DNA of 64,000 bases from Serripes groenlandicus. Taxonomy: Eukaryota > Mollusca > Bivalvia > Cardiida > Cardiidae. The stretch lies in NCBI GenBank assembly GCA_031761405.1, contig JASEVX010000001.1:49337102-49401101 (forward strand), in the 5' to 3' direction. The notes under the pieces were generated by a model that was not told the origin of the DNA, searched no databases, and was given only the letters and a program-made list of their open reading frames with translations. Shown here one piece after another: positions 45,480 through 56,424 of this stretch (its first letter is position 1; the number at the start of each line of letters is the position of its first letter). Both the position numbers and the translations under genes were made by a program.

Positions 45480-45647
45480 CCCTTTCCCACATGTAAACAC
45501 TCGTTTACGCTTCTCTGGCAGAAGACTTTTTACCAAAATGTTTTCATATCTTTTCAATAACTAAACTTAAAAGATATTTTTCATAAATCTTGCCTAGATG
45601 TTATGAAAGTCGTCTGCTTCCCATGCGTTGTATGTGGGAAAGGGAGG
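45480..45647 (-). mobile_element. TF1 MITE, inner hairpin deleted
   Basis: Both termini (ccctttcccacatg, gtatgtgggaaaggg) remain, with TTAA at 45648-45651. The loop segment is missing after agaagactttttacc. Confidence 0.8.
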
Positions 45648-45826
45648 TTAAGTGATGCGAAATCAGAAAATGGTAATTTATTATGCATAATTTATTTTAA
45701 AATACTAATAATCATAAATTTATTGAACCGTCATCATTTTTTGGATACATAAAAACATGTGTTGTATTTTTTTCTATTAGACGTTACATAAGTTTGTGCG
45801 CAACCAGGTGTGTAGATCAGAACTTA

Positions 45827-45958
45827 CCCTTTCCCACATGCAGACATTTAAGGAACCATTATGAAAACAATAGGAAATTGTTCATTCCTTAAATTGCTCA
45901 TGAGCATTTATCCATTGGACACAAGTATTTCAACTATATTCAATAATTAACAGTGTGT
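45827..45958 (-). mobile_element. TF1 MITE, right end lost
   Basis: ccctttcccacatgcagac is followed by a scrambled core (aattgctcatgagcattt) and tattcaataatt. Confidence 0.6.
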
Positions 45959-46099
45959 TCTGCAAAAAAAACAACAGTAATGCATTTGCGCTCAGTGTAG
46001 ATCCAGATCAGTCAAGGCATTCCCTGCAGTCAGTTTGGAACGGCTCAACATTGTTCGGCAATTAATCACAGAAGGTTCCGAGAATCTTCTGTTAATTAA

Positions 46100-46321
46100 C
46101 CCTTTCCATCATATAGACGCTTTCTGACGCCTCAGCAGCAGACGGCTTTTTGAAAACATAGTGACAAAAGAAGAAATTGCACAAAACGTGCAATTTCTCC
46201 TTTTGCTACAATGTTTTCCACTTTTAGTCATAGGTTATCCATTCAATTATGGTGATTTTTTATGTTTTGACAAAATACGTTCAAAGTCGTCTGCTGCAGA
46301 ATTGTCGTATGAGGGAAAGGG
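46100..46321 (-). mobile_element. TF1 foldback MITE, full length
   Basis: TTAA at 46096-46099 and 46322-46325. Inverted form of the 1863 type. Confidence 0.88.
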
Positions 46322-46325
46322 TTAA

Positions 46326-46406
46326 ACTTTCATTTATAGACATAAACAAAATTGCCAATTAGTTGTGTAAGTCATAGCCAGCAGATTTGTTGTATGTGGG
46401 AAAGGG
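46326..46406 (-). mobile_element. TF1 right-end fragment adjoining a full copy
   Basis: actttcatttatagacat...cagatttgttgtatgtgggaaaggg, directly after the shared TTAA and followed by TTAA. Confidence 0.65.
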
Positions 46407-46656
46407 TTAAGTTGTACTCACTTGGATTCTTAGTCCTAAGTTCTTCTGCAGCAGTACATTCTATTGCCGTACAATACATACACTGAACTGAGAGCATAAA
46501 GAAAGCGAGTACATTCGAGGGTTGATCCAAACGTCACACATTTAAGTTAGGCTACTGATGGTTTGACATTACTTCTGGATGGTACATAACATGGATGTAA
46601 TAATTGACATGTGATACATAAACATAATGTTACGTTTTCGAGAAAGTGTTAATGAT

Positions 46657-46865
46657 CAGGGGCGTAGCTCCCTTTAGGCACTGTAGGCACGTGCCTACAC
46701 ATTTTTAATGCCCCAAAATTCAGCTGTGGCGATACACATCTGCGTAATGTATCGACCAGATCAGCCTGCGCTGTCCGCGCAGACTGATCCGGCCGACATA
46801 TTCCGTCATAGGGGGATAGATATAGATGTATAGAGTAGTATTCCTGAAACAGAAAATCCACAGGA
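46657..46865 (+). mobile_element. hAT-like MITE, 3'-truncated
   Basis: CAGGGGCGTAGCTCC start, then aatgtatcgaccagatcagcc...gaaacagaaaatccacagg. It breaks before the right half. Confidence 0.75.
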
Positions 46866-47159
46866 AAGGCATATACTCGAGAACGTGGTTAAAAACATGT
46901 CAGGAATTTAAAATAGCACATTATTCTATAAGTTCGTTCAAGGCAATATACTAGTTGAGTTAATGAGAATGGTAGATGGTGTTCAATTCAGACTTCAAAG
47001 CAAGTAAAGCGAAACTGGATATATTGAATACGTATATCTGGGAAATAATTTATTAGCTTATAGAGTTGATGCTTTGTCAAGTAGTATCGTCGGCACTATT
47101 GTAATATCCGACTAGAGAATTTGTAGGGAGGAGTGGGAATAGTACGGCTCTACAACAGA

Positions 47160-47320
47160 TTCGCTTTAAGCCATTACTTCACACTGAAGACATTTTGCGC
47201 CTACATTGCAATAAAAGGTGAAATTGCTCAAAACGAGCAATTTCACCTTTTACAATATTTTCAACTCTTTGTCAAAAAACGTTTTCATCTGTTGATTGTA
47301 AAGTAGACAACAGTTGAAAT
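47160..47320 (-). mobile_element. TF1 MITE with perfect inner hairpin
   Basis: aaaaggtgaaattgctc..gagcaatttcacctttt is an exact palindrome arm with a matched TGA/TCA variant. Termini are lost. Confidence 0.7.
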
Positions 47321-47324
47321 ATCA

Positions 47325-47795
47325 TGTGAAGTAATAGGTTAGCAATATCTCATATGTATATATACTTTCAACTTTGTCATGCAATTTAAATTCAAAGCCT
47401 TTGCACATTTTTGAAATATCTGACAAGAAATGTATGTTTATTTTTGTCATTTTGTTGAAAAACCATTTCACACATCATTTAATGTATCAAATATTAAAAT
47501 GGTTTCGAGGCAAATAAAAACAAGTTGAGCCGCGTCACATAAAAACGGTCCTTTCGAAGACTTTACTTTTTATGGTGATTACGATCGAGTTGCAATGGCC
47601 TACTAAAAGTATCAGATTTTCATCACGATCGTGTGTCGGAGGCTTCGATGATGATTGTACGACAAGAAGTCCCGATCAGACTATGCCTAGGCGCGGACCG
47701 ATCGTCGCAAGTTCCAGAGACTCGGATTGCGTGTGGTGTGGTCCATTTACCAAACAGATATATCTGTGAAATAATTCATATGTCATTAGGGTTGG
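47325..47795. other. Unassigned sequence
   Basis: Two overlapping plus-strand frames (65 and 71 codons) at 47572-47848 have no recognisable domain. A possible TF1 fragment, cacattgttttcag...tatatgggaaa, lies at 47802-47935. Confidence 0.3.
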
Positions 47796-48136
47796 TGACC
47801 GCCCACATTGTTTTCAGAAAACAAGTAAATATTTCCCAATCTATTTAAAATTTGTAATTTCTTTTATAGAGTTTTCGTTATTTTTTTGTCTAGAACTGTT
47901 TAAAGCTGCCTGCTTTTAGTATATGGGAAATAGACTATGCACGTTAACCAACCATAAGGTATTGCAATCTGGTCAAGAACAACAAGCTTTATCTGGATCT
48001 ACGTTGTTCGCAAAGCAGTCAAAGATGACTTAAATAAACCTTTGATAAACATTGCCTTGTTGGATCGTTGTTTTCCTGAACGATACGTAATTGGGCGTTA
48101 TCTTGGGGATCTAAACAAAATGGAAATGCGTTTTAA

Positions 48137-48351
48137 CTCTTTCCAAATTACAGACGCTTTCTGATGCCTCTGCAAAAGACGAATTTTGAAAACTCTGTGG
48201 CAAAAGGAAACACTACTAATAATGAGCAATTTCACCGTTTAGCACAATGCTTTCAACCATATTGAATAATCATACCATCAGAAATTGTTCATATCATTGC
48301 ATAGAAGTGTTCAAAGTCATCTGCTGCATATTTGTTGTATGTGGGTAGGTG
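48137..48351 (-). mobile_element. TF1 foldback MITE, TTAA-flanked
   Basis: TTAA at 48133-48136 and 48352-48355. Diverged core. Confidence 0.8.
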
Positions 48352-48779
48352 TTAATGCTGAAGTGATTTGACTATCTTTCATGAAATGGTACAGCTTTGA
48401 GTTCACGCTGGAAGGATGGAAAGACATAACCGAACAACGGTCGAGAACGACAATAAATCAGCCATTCAGCCCTTGATGCCAACATGTAAAGGTTGCACCA
48501 GTATCAAGAACGTGTTTCTTTTTAACTCTTTAACCTATAATTATCAGTTCGTCAGTTTGTCTAGTGGTGTTATCAACTTATCGCTCAAAACACCAGCGAT
48601 GATTCTAGAGCCAAACGAATGTCTTTCACATACAATGTCAGCTAATCATGTCCGAATGTCCGCAATTCTTTTGTGGCATAACCGGAAGGAGTCCGCAGGT
48701 CGCGGACGGTTCCCTCAGTGCAGGGTATCAGATCTTTGTTAGACGAAAGAAGTACATGACCCTGGCAAAATGGTTTGAA

Positions 48780-48975
48780 CGTTTCCAACTATAGCAACAA
48801 AGCTGTAGCATACGACATTGAAAATATATATGCACAAATATAGAAAGTCTAGAAATGAAAGTGCATTTATTTAACAGAGTTGCAACCATGAAGAGCGAGT
48901 TTTCCATTTGCCATAATATTTTCAAATGTAGCCTGTTGTAAACGCGTCAAGAAGCGTCTCGACTCGGGCAAGGGT
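48780..48975 (+). mobile_element. TF1 MITE, diverged
   Basis: cgtttccaactatagcaac, the spacer agtctagaaatgaaagtgc, a short core and cgcgtcaagaagcgtctcgactcgggcaaggg. Confidence 0.6.
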
Positions 48976-48979
48976 TTAA

Positions 48980-49694
48980 TCGGTGGTTATAATCAGTTTA
49001 TCATATATGCTAACTGAGAACTTGTGAATCTTCAATGTGGATGTAACGACACAGGACGGACACGGCGCTACTTTATAATGAGCTCACTGTTTAGTGTTTA
49101 CCTTAACTGACAAATGAAAAGCCGTCTGCTTTCAGAACATCAGAGGTTAAAACATGAAATGTAATACCTGCAAATTTGTAGTTATGAATTTGATAAATAG
49201 GTGATAATTTTGTCGGTAATGCAGACTTTTTTTGAGTAACTTCTCCTTTGCTTATATATAAGGCTGTATTTTTCATTTTTAAAAAGACGTCTACTGCAAA
49301 GGTAAGATATAAAATCTGATTATTGCCTTGTCTATATCCGGGTTCGTGATATTGATAGCTTTATGAGTCGCAAGGTTTTTTCGCATACAAGTTTTACAAT
49401 TAAGATATTTTGTTTGCTCGTTTTGCACTTTATGTAAACATAGCTACGTTTATTGGTAAACTAATACGTTTTTTTTGGTAAACTAAGACATATTAATGTC
49501 GGGTTTCAAAAGGTTTGGCTCATGTAATGTATGCATGACAATGCACAATGAGTCATGTGACTTTGGAGTCGTCTTGCATGTACAATCAGAGAACCCTCAC
49601 GTGACAAGACAACATGCAACCTTTGATAATATTTTGGCTGTGTAGATCTAGTTACGGTAACATATTGTCCATTCCACCTTTTCCCACTAAAAGA
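48980..49694. other. Unassigned AT-rich sequence
   Basis: No recognisable feature. Confidence 0.35.
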
Positions 49695-49961
49695 CACATC
49701 GAGGGCTTGGCGTGAAACGGTTGTAACTAAAATCGTTATTTTTTTACCAAGGTGAATTACCTCACCATAAAGTCTTTATAAGCGTTAAATCATTTGTCTT
49801 GGTAAACAATGGAAATTTAGGCGCCATTGCTCGTTCTGAGCAATGGCACCTAAATTTGAATTGTTTACAAAAGGGTCAAAATTGCCCCTAAACCCACCCA
49901 GCACCAAGGTTTTCAGAACAGGTTTTAAGTTACAACCGTTTTACGCCAAGGCCTCGACATG
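49695..49961. mobile_element. Foldback MITE, second copy of the 33168 family
   Basis: Ends cacatcgagggcttggcg and cgccaaggcctcgacatg. The centre is aaatttaggcgccattgctc..gagcaatggcacctaaattt. Confidence 0.78.
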
Positions 49962-50312
49962 TTGGTGCATTTATAGCAGAAGACTTTGAACTTGTGAACT
50001 TCTTGCATCTTCACTTTCGTATGGTCTATAGATAATTGACTTCAACTAAGTGGTCTTTCATTTCCATTATATTTGTCAAATTGCCAGGCGTTGCTCATAC
50101 ACTCTATTGAGACAGTAACATACTTATAGGGAGTGAGCCTCTGCTACACGTGGAGCAGTGTAATGATAGGTAACACAACACAAACCAGAAACAATAATGT
50201 CATTTTTAAAATGTCAAACTTTTTCTTAGAATCATGGTTTCATAAAAATACATTATATAAATGATATAACAACATATTCTAGTACAACAAAAAGGAAAGA
50301 AAAGTGATTTAA

Positions 50313-50526
50313 CCCTATCCCTTATATAGGCGCTTTCTGACGCCTCTGCAGCTTTTTGAAAACATAGTGACAAAAGAAGATTGCTCAAAACGAGCAATTT
50401 CTCCTTTTGCCACAATGTTTTCCACTTTAAGTCATAGGTTATCCATTCTATTATAGAGATTTTCTATTTTTTGACAAAATATGTATAAAGTCGTCTGCTG
50501 CAGAATTGTCGTATGAGGGGAAAGGG
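50313..50526 (-). mobile_element. TF1 foldback MITE, TTAA-flanked
   Basis: TTAA at 50309-50312 and 50527-50530. cagcagacg is deleted in the left arm. Confidence 0.87.
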
Positions 50527-50548
50527 TTAAACCATGATCATGACATGA

Positions 50549-50767
50549 AACCTTCCGCATATACAACAAAACGGCAGCAGACAACTTTGAAGATGTAGCA
50601 AATATGGAAAACCCTTTAAATAAGTTTCATTACATATAGGAAGTAAAGTTCAAAACATTTTTGCAAAATGAGAAATTGCTCCTTATCAGCAATTGCTCCT
50701 CTTGCCATAATATTTTCAAACATTGTCTGTTGCGTATTCGTCGAAATACGTCTGCAAATGGGTACGA
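50549..50767 (+). mobile_element. TF1 MITE, diverged
   Basis: ccttccgcatatacaacaaaacggcagcagacaac at the left, core gaaattgctccttatcagcaattg, right end cgtctgcaaatgggtacg. Confidence 0.7.
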
Positions 50768-51043
50768 TAATTAATTTATTCAGAATTCAGAACATTATTA
50801 TGTGTTATTTAAGCTTCATAAAATGGTTTTAAGTACATAATAGACATTGGCTGCCTTTCATCATAAACGAAGTGTGCACACAAGTTTGTACATTCTGTGT
50901 AAGTTTATGAAATGGTGAAACAGCAGCCCTGGTTACAAGATGTGGCTTAAAGCGTTTTGGATGAAGCCCAGCAAAACGAGTGGAAGAGACTGGACTTGAA
51001 ATGTCAGTTACTCCATTATTTCAACAAGTCCTATATATTTGAG

Positions 51044-51250
51044 CCGTTCCACGAGAAAACCAAGAGTATGAGTGTGATGTATCGATCCACATCATCCTGC
51101 GCAGTCCACGCAGGCTAATCCGGGCCTACACATTCCGTCTCAGGGGGATACCTGAATATGTATGTACGGGTTAGCCTGCGCGGCATGCTTTAGCTGATCC
51201 GGGTCGATACTTAACGCAAAGTCTACAGTGTTGGTTTTCTCGTGGAACGG
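51044..51250. mobile_element. MITE with CCGTTCCACGAGAAAACCAA inverted ends
   Basis: The left end ccgttccacgagaaaaccaa and right end ttggttttctcgtggaacgg are an exact 20-bp inverted repeat. The interior holds gcctgcgcggcatgct and cctgcgcagtccacgcagg. Related sequence forms the interior of the hAT-like MITEs at 42397, 46657 and 51282. Superfamily not determined. Confidence 0.82.
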
Positions 51251-51281
51251 TACATTTGTATTTTAATATGAGTACGACTAC

Positions 51282-51626
51282 CAGGGGCGTAGCTCCCTTT
51301 AGGCACTGTAGGCACGTGCCTACACATTTCTTCTCAAAATGCGCCAAAATGCAACTGCGGAGATAGACATCTGCGTAATGTATCGACCAGATCAGCCTGC
51401 GCTGTCCGCGCAGACTGATTCGGCCGACACATTCCGTCTTAGGGGGATAGATGTATAGAGTAGTTATTCCTGAAACAGAAAATCCACAGGAGGCGAAAAG
51501 TGTCTATCCGGGTACGCCTGTGTGGCATGCTTAGGCTGATCCGGGTCGATACTTTACGCAGAGTCCACAATGTTGATTTTCTCACGAGACGGCCTACACA
51601 TCGATTATTGCAAAGCTACGCCCCTG
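51282..51626 (+). mobile_element. hAT-like MITE, full length (345 bp)
   Basis: CAGGGGCGTAGCT...AGCTACGCCCCTG ends, typical of hAT. The interior is a modified copy of the 51044-type MITE, with cgtaatgtatcgaccagatc and gattttctcacgagacggc. An 8-bp duplication is not clear (acgactac left, actacgct right). Confidence 0.8.
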
Positions 51627-51636
51627 ACTACGCTTA

Positions 51637-51854
51637 TCCCTCTCCCACATACAAACGCTTTCGGACACCTCAACAGCAGACGAGAAAACAGTGTGTCAAA
51701 ATGATAACGAGCAATTTCCCCTTTAGGCTGATGTGTTTTCAACTTAATTCAATACTTGTTCCTTCATTTATCATATTTCTTTGGACCTCTTCCACATTTT
51801 GTGAAGATGTTTTAATAAGTCATCTGCTGCAGATTTCTAGTATGAAGGACAGGG
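51637..51854 (-). mobile_element. TF1 MITE, diverged
   Basis: ccctctcccacatacaaacgc to gtatgaaggacaggg, then TTAA at 51855-51858. Confidence 0.75.
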
Positions 51855-51909
51855 TTAAATAAATTCAAGTAGAAAAAGTTGAAAACCTTTGCTCCATCGT
51901 TATACTTAA

Positions 51910-52014
51910 CCCTTTCCCTCATATAGACACTTTCTGAATCCTCTGCAGCAGACGCCTTTTTGAAAACATAGTGACAATAAGAAATTGCACAAAACGTCTA
52001 TATGAGGGAAAAGG
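51910..52014. mobile_element. TF1 mini-copy, 105 bp
   Basis: TTAA at 51906-51909 and 52015-52018. gcacaaaacg jumps straight to tctatatgaggg, so one inner arm, the spacer and one ctgcag arm are gone, while both termini are kept. Confidence 0.85.
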
Positions 52015-52369
52015 TTAAATTATTTACTTTTCTTCAAATTTCCACAAAATGACGGCCAATTTGTCGCTGTCTATAAGTAAGGAACTCGTGCTGTGGAAAA
52101 GTTGTGCAAGACGGCTAATTATCAGCAATGGCTGACTTTAAAAGATGTTTTGTTCAACGTGACTGATGGCGAAGTTACAACGTAATAGATACACTGAAAT
52201 GGGGCAGGTGTGTTTTACGAAAATAGACAGTTTTCCCACTCACATTTAGCACATTTGTCTTTCTACATATTCTTTAATCCTTTCAAAAAGTTCAAACTTG
52301 ACGAGCTGTGACATTGTATGAGTCAATCACTGCTTCGAAGACATTTGTGATATTTTGTATCGTATCCGG

Positions 52370-52510
52370 AACATATGAAGTATAAAAGAAGTAAAGGAGA
52401 AATATGCCTTTAGGAGCAATTACTCCTTTTGTCAAGTGTTTCCTCATTCCCAAAAACTGCATGGTTTTAAGGCATTTTAAATGCCATCTGTATCGGGGGA
52501 AGGGCTGAAT
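52370..52510 (+). mobile_element. TF1-like remnant
   Basis: taaaggagaaatatgcctttaggagcaattactccttttgtcaag, then atctgtatcgggggaagggctgaa. Very diverged. Confidence 0.4.
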
Positions 52511-52536
52511 ACAATTCAGTACCATGGCAACTTTAA

Positions 52537-52731
52537 ACCTTTCCCACATACAACACATTAACAGCAGACGACTTTGACATCAGGCAGGCAAAATATCTAG
52601 AAATGAAAGTAGTTGAAAACATTGTGGCAAATGGAGAAATTGCTCATTATGAGGAATTTCACCATTTGCGACAATATTTTCAAATTCGTCTGCTGCAGAG
52701 ACGACTGAAAGGGTCTTTATGTGGGAAAGGG
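52537..52731 (+). mobile_element. TF1 MITE with matched AAATGG/CCATTT stem
   Basis: TTAA at 52533-52536 and 52732-52735. The inner stem gcaaatggagaaatt..aatttcaccatttgc carries a compensated change. Confidence 0.87.
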
Positions 52732-52830
52732 TTAAACCACACTGTCAATTTATATTTACATGCAGACACCAGGTGCTTTCAAGTCATTTTGACTGGTTTC
52801 TGGTTTGTTTTCAGGAAACTGTATTTCAAA

Positions 52831-52980
52831 ACCTTTACCACATATAGACGCCTCTTTATGCATCTGCAGAAGACGACTTCTGCCACATTGTTTTCAATCA
52901 TCTACTTTCATTTGTTGAAATAGATTTGCTAGGGTTATCTAAAAGTGGCCTGCTGCAGAGTTCTTGTATGTGGGCAAGAG
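52831..52980 (-). mobile_element. TF1 MITE, inner arm deleted
   Basis: cctttaccacatatagacg, ctgcagaagacgacttctgccacattgttttc, right end gtatgtgggcaagag, then TTAA at 52981-52984. Confidence 0.75.
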
Positions 52981-53186
52981 TTAATGTATGATGGGAATTA
53001 ATCTTAAATGCACAATGAATTTCATTTACACAAATTGTGCAGACTTTTCCTTGAATGCGTTCAACTTGGTGACAAACTTATAGTCCATTGTTTCCAGTCC
53101 GTACTTAAAAGTTTAAAGTGGATATCATGGATTGGTAATGGTTAATAGTTAAGCATTGGTTGTGAAGCGAACACTTTTCACTTTAA

Positions 53187-53344
53187 CCCTTTCTCACATA
53201 TAGACGTTTTATGACGCCTGTGCAGCAGACGACTTTTGAAAACACCACAGTGTTTTCAACTTTATTCAATAATTATACCATTATTTATAGAGATTTCTCA
53301 CATTTTTGCCAAGGTGCTGCATATTTGCTGTATGTGGGAAAGGT
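53187..53344 (-). mobile_element. TF1 MITE, hairpin deleted
   Basis: TTAA at 53183-53186 and 53345-53348. tttgaaaacac joins cacagtgttttc, leaving a short residual palindrome. Confidence 0.85.
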
Positions 53345-53481
53345 TTAAAAAGAGTACCGTATATTATGATGACTCTGTGTAAGTTTAAAACTCTCAGTTT
53401 CTTCAAATGTATTAAAAGGTGGGGGAAGAAAGATCTCACAAACTTTTAAAAGTCAATATATAATCATTTTCAAGATACTAA

Positions 53482-53656
53482 CCCTTTCCCATTTGCAGAT
53501 GCTTTTTGGTACACCTGTAGAAGACGACTTTTGAAAACAGTGTGTATCAAACAAGAGCAACTTCGCCCCTTTTCCACAATGTGTTCTATTCTATTCTAGA
53601 ATTTTAGTTACATTATAAATATTTTACATATTTTGCCAACATGTTTTCAAAGTCAT
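53482..53656 (-). mobile_element. TF1 MITE truncated by the next copy
   Basis: ccctttcccatttgcagatgc to gttttcaaagtcatct. The right terminus is replaced at TTAA 53659-53662, where the next element starts. Confidence 0.75.
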
Positions 53657-53662
53657 CTTTAA

Positions 53663-53847
53663 CCTTTTTCCTCATATAGAAAGCTTTCTGACGCCTCTGC
53701 AGCAAAAACCTTTTTGAAAACATTGCGACAAACATGTTTTCAACTATATTCAATTATTGTACTTTCATATAAAGGGAGTTCCCAAATGTTTTCGTGAGGT
53801 ATGTTTTCAAAGTCGTCTGCTGCAGATTCGTGGTATGAGGGAATGGG
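53663..53847 (-). mobile_element. TF1 foldback MITE, TTAA-flanked
   Basis: TTAA at 53659-53662 and 53848-53851. Same spacer variant as 20518 (aaagggagtt...gaggtatgttttc). Confidence 0.85.
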
Positions 53848-53987
53848 TTAAAATGTCCATATAACCATACAAGGACGAAATATAGTAATGAAAATTCAAA
53901 TTAGATGACTCAATCTCGTGTGAAGGAGCCCTATTGTAGATCTATGTATTTGTTGTACACAGATTGTGAACCTCTTACAACTAAATA

Positions 53988-54170
53988 CTTTCCCACATAC
54001 AACAAATCTTAACTCCTAGGCTAACGTTTGGAAAAGAATCGTCATTTCTGAAAGTTTTAATACTGCATAGAGTCGAATACATTCTGGCAAAAGGAGAAAT
54101 TGTTGGTCATTAGCAATTTCTTCTTCGGGCACAATGTTTTCAAAAGTCGACGTCTGCAAATGGGGTTGGA
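53988..54170 (+). mobile_element. TF1 MITE, right end lost
   Basis: actttcccacatacaacaaatct, gagtcgaatacattctggcaaaaggagaaattg, then gttttcaaaagtcgacgtctgcaaatg. Confidence 0.65.
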
Positions 54171-54174
54171 CAAA

Positions 54175-54451
54175 TTAATTTCTGAAAGTGTTATTACTGA
54201 ATAGAGTTGAATACAAAATGTTTAGGCAAAATGTTTGGACAAAATGTTTTCCAACGTTTACTTCTGCAAATGCGTCAAAATATAGAAAACATGTATGAAT
54301 GGAAGTTGAATTATTGAATAGAATTGGGGAAAAAATGCGACAAACGAAGTATTTGCTCATTTTGAGCAATTCTTTCTTTTGCCAAAAAGTTTTCAAACCC
54401 GGTCTGCTTTAAATATGTCATAATAATGTTGTCTGTATCAGCGAAAGGGTT
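54175..54451 (+). mobile_element. Two consecutive diverged TF1 copies
   Basis: 54178-54290 repeats the ttctgaaagtgtt...gaatagagttgaatac of the preceding copy. 54300-54451 has gaattattgaatagaattgggg, ttgctcattttgagcaa and ctgtatcagcgaaagggtta. Confidence 0.6.
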
Positions 54452-54463
54452 ATCCGAATATAC

Positions 54464-54646
54464 CAACTTTCCCAACTGCAGACGCATCTTCAGCAGACGT
54501 TTTATGAAAACATTGTGACAAAGGGAGAAGTTGCTGATCATGAACAATTTCTTCCTTTGAAACAATGTTTTCACAATACTAGTCAATGTAATTATGCTTA
54601 TATTTAAAACAGATATAGTCGTCTGCTTGTTGTATGTGGGCATGGG
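54464..54646 (-). mobile_element. TF1 MITE
   Basis: actttcccaactgcagacgc to gtatgtgggcatggg, TTAA at 54647-54650. Confidence 0.75.
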
Positions 54647-54699
54647 TTAAAATACAGAGACTCCTATCAAGTTTGCTTCTGTCATAGAGGATTTATTAA

Positions 54700-54921
54700 C
54701 CCTTTCCCTCATACGACAATTCTGCAGCAGACGACTTTGAACATATTTTGTCAAAACATAGAAAATCTCTATAATTAAATGGATAACCTATGATTAAAAG
54801 TGGTAAACATTGTGGCAAAAGGAGAAATTGCACGTTTTGTGCAATTTCTTCTTTTGTCACTATGTTTTCAAAAAGCCGTCTGCTGCAGAGGCGTCAGAAA
54901 GCGTCTATATGAGGGAAAGGG
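54700..54921 (+). mobile_element. TF1 foldback MITE, full length
   Basis: TTAA at 54696-54699; right flank TTAG then TTAA. Very close to 1863-2089 and 62557-62779. Confidence 0.88.
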
Positions 54922-54929
54922 TTAGTTAA

Positions 54930-55394
54930 CAGAGGAGTTAAAAGTATTAGTAACCTATGTTTTGCCCGTAGAAAATTGAATAAGTGACTTTATGCACAAC
55001 TCAAAAAACTTGACCCAATTTGAGAATGTTTGCTGTGCGATATAATATTTGAGGTTTGATAAATAAACACATTTAATCCCATTATCCCTTCACTCCATTT
55101 CAATCCAAATGCAATGAAAAAAAAAAAACGTTTGATAATATCAGAAACTTTTCGATATCATATTGGGAATGAGTGGAATTGATCAGAATAATCAATATAT
55201 ATTTCTCTCCCTTTTACAATGTGTTTTCTTTTTCGACTCTATTCTTAAAGTGTAACCTTTCAATTTTTGAGGTGAACATTTGTTTCAGACAGAGGAATCA
55301 CCTTCTTTAATTTTCGGATTAATCACTAATTAATATTTTCTTGCATTCACAAGACATTTCAGTCACATTGTGAGAAAAGTGATTGTTTGGTGTT
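54930..55394. other. Unassigned AT-rich sequence
   Basis: No recognisable feature. Confidence 0.35.
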
Positions 55395-55572
55395 TACCAA
55401 CATTTTATTCTGACACCAGCCAGTCAGTCGTAATGCTAAACCCGCAACCCTGAGCGCCAAGGAGGACAGCCATTACTACCATGTTTATAAAGTTGTTTGT
55501 ATGACCGGAGATCGAACCCGCGACCATCCGCGCCCAACGCAGACGCTCTACCACTACATCACCGAAGGGATC
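55395..55572 (-). mobile_element. tRNA-derived SINE with head and conserved central domain
   Basis: Inverted, it reads ggtgatgtagtggtagagcgtctgcg (A-box), gcgggttcgatctccggtc (B-box), then atggtagtaatggctgtcctccttggcgctcagggttgcgggt and gactgactggctggtgtcag. The latter domain is shared with 59481-59682. The (AATC)n end is absent. Confidence 0.75.
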
Positions 55573-55654
55573 ACATGTGACAAACAAACTGACTTTATCC
55601 CCCGTATTTTACCGACTTTATTTACGCTTGTGGTACATTTTAAGGTGTTAATAA

Positions 55655-55837
55655 CCATTTCACACTATTGACGTTTTCTGCCCAACCTTTGAAAACATTG
55701 TGACAAAAGGAGAAATTGCTAAAAGCGAGCAATATCCCACATTGTTTTCAACTCCGTTTATAGAGATTTTCTGTGTGTTTTTGCGTAGATGTAATCAAAG
55801 TCACATCTGCTGCTGATTTGTTGTATGTGGGAAAGGG
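55655..55837 (-). mobile_element. TF1 MITE, partly deleted core
   Basis: ccatttcacactattgacg to gtatgtgggaaaggg, TTAA at 55838-55841. Confidence 0.75.
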
Positions 55838-56044
55838 TTAAGGGTGATTTGTTCAAAGTTGTTTGGATGATAATATTGACTATTTCACTTGTCTTCTTGT
55901 TGGTTAGCCTCACAAATTGAGTTCACAATATAATAATTCGTCCCTCGAGTCATTCATTTTGCATTATTTCAAAACTAGAATGGAGTGCTCCGCGGAGAAC
56001 GTGTGTCACCTGCACCTGCTCCTTGAAAGTGTGACGAAAATGTG

Positions 56045-56098
56045 TGACGGACAGACAGACAGACAGACGGATGGACGGACAGACAGACGCCGGACAAA
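56045..56098. repeat. GACA/GACGG microsatellite
   Basis: gacggacagacagacagacag...gacgccggac. The composition matches pearl-type microsatellites, but I found no hairpin or core beside it. Confidence 0.7.
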
Positions 56099-56199
56099 AA
56101 GAAAAGTAATCCCTAAGTGCCTACCATGCTACGCAAGGTGACACAATACAAAAGTGGGTCTGACAGTCAATTAAATACAGGGTTAAGAGTTAAGTTTAA

Positions 56200-56420
56200 C
56201 CCTTTCCCTCATACAACAAATCTGCAGCAGACGACTTTAAAAACATCTCAACCATTATATGGAAAATTTCCCGAAGTGAAAACATACTCATTTGAAAGAG
56301 TTGAAAACATTGTGTCAAAAGGAGAAATTGCTTGTTTTGAGCAATTTTTTCTTTTGTCTCAAAGTTTTCAAAAGTCGTCTGCTGCAGAGGCATCAGAAAG
56401 CGTCTACATGGGGGAAAGGG
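56200..56420 (+). mobile_element. TF1 foldback MITE, full length
   Basis: TTAA at 56196-56199 and 56421-56424, the latter shared with the next element. Confidence 0.88.
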
Positions 56421-56424
56421 TTAA

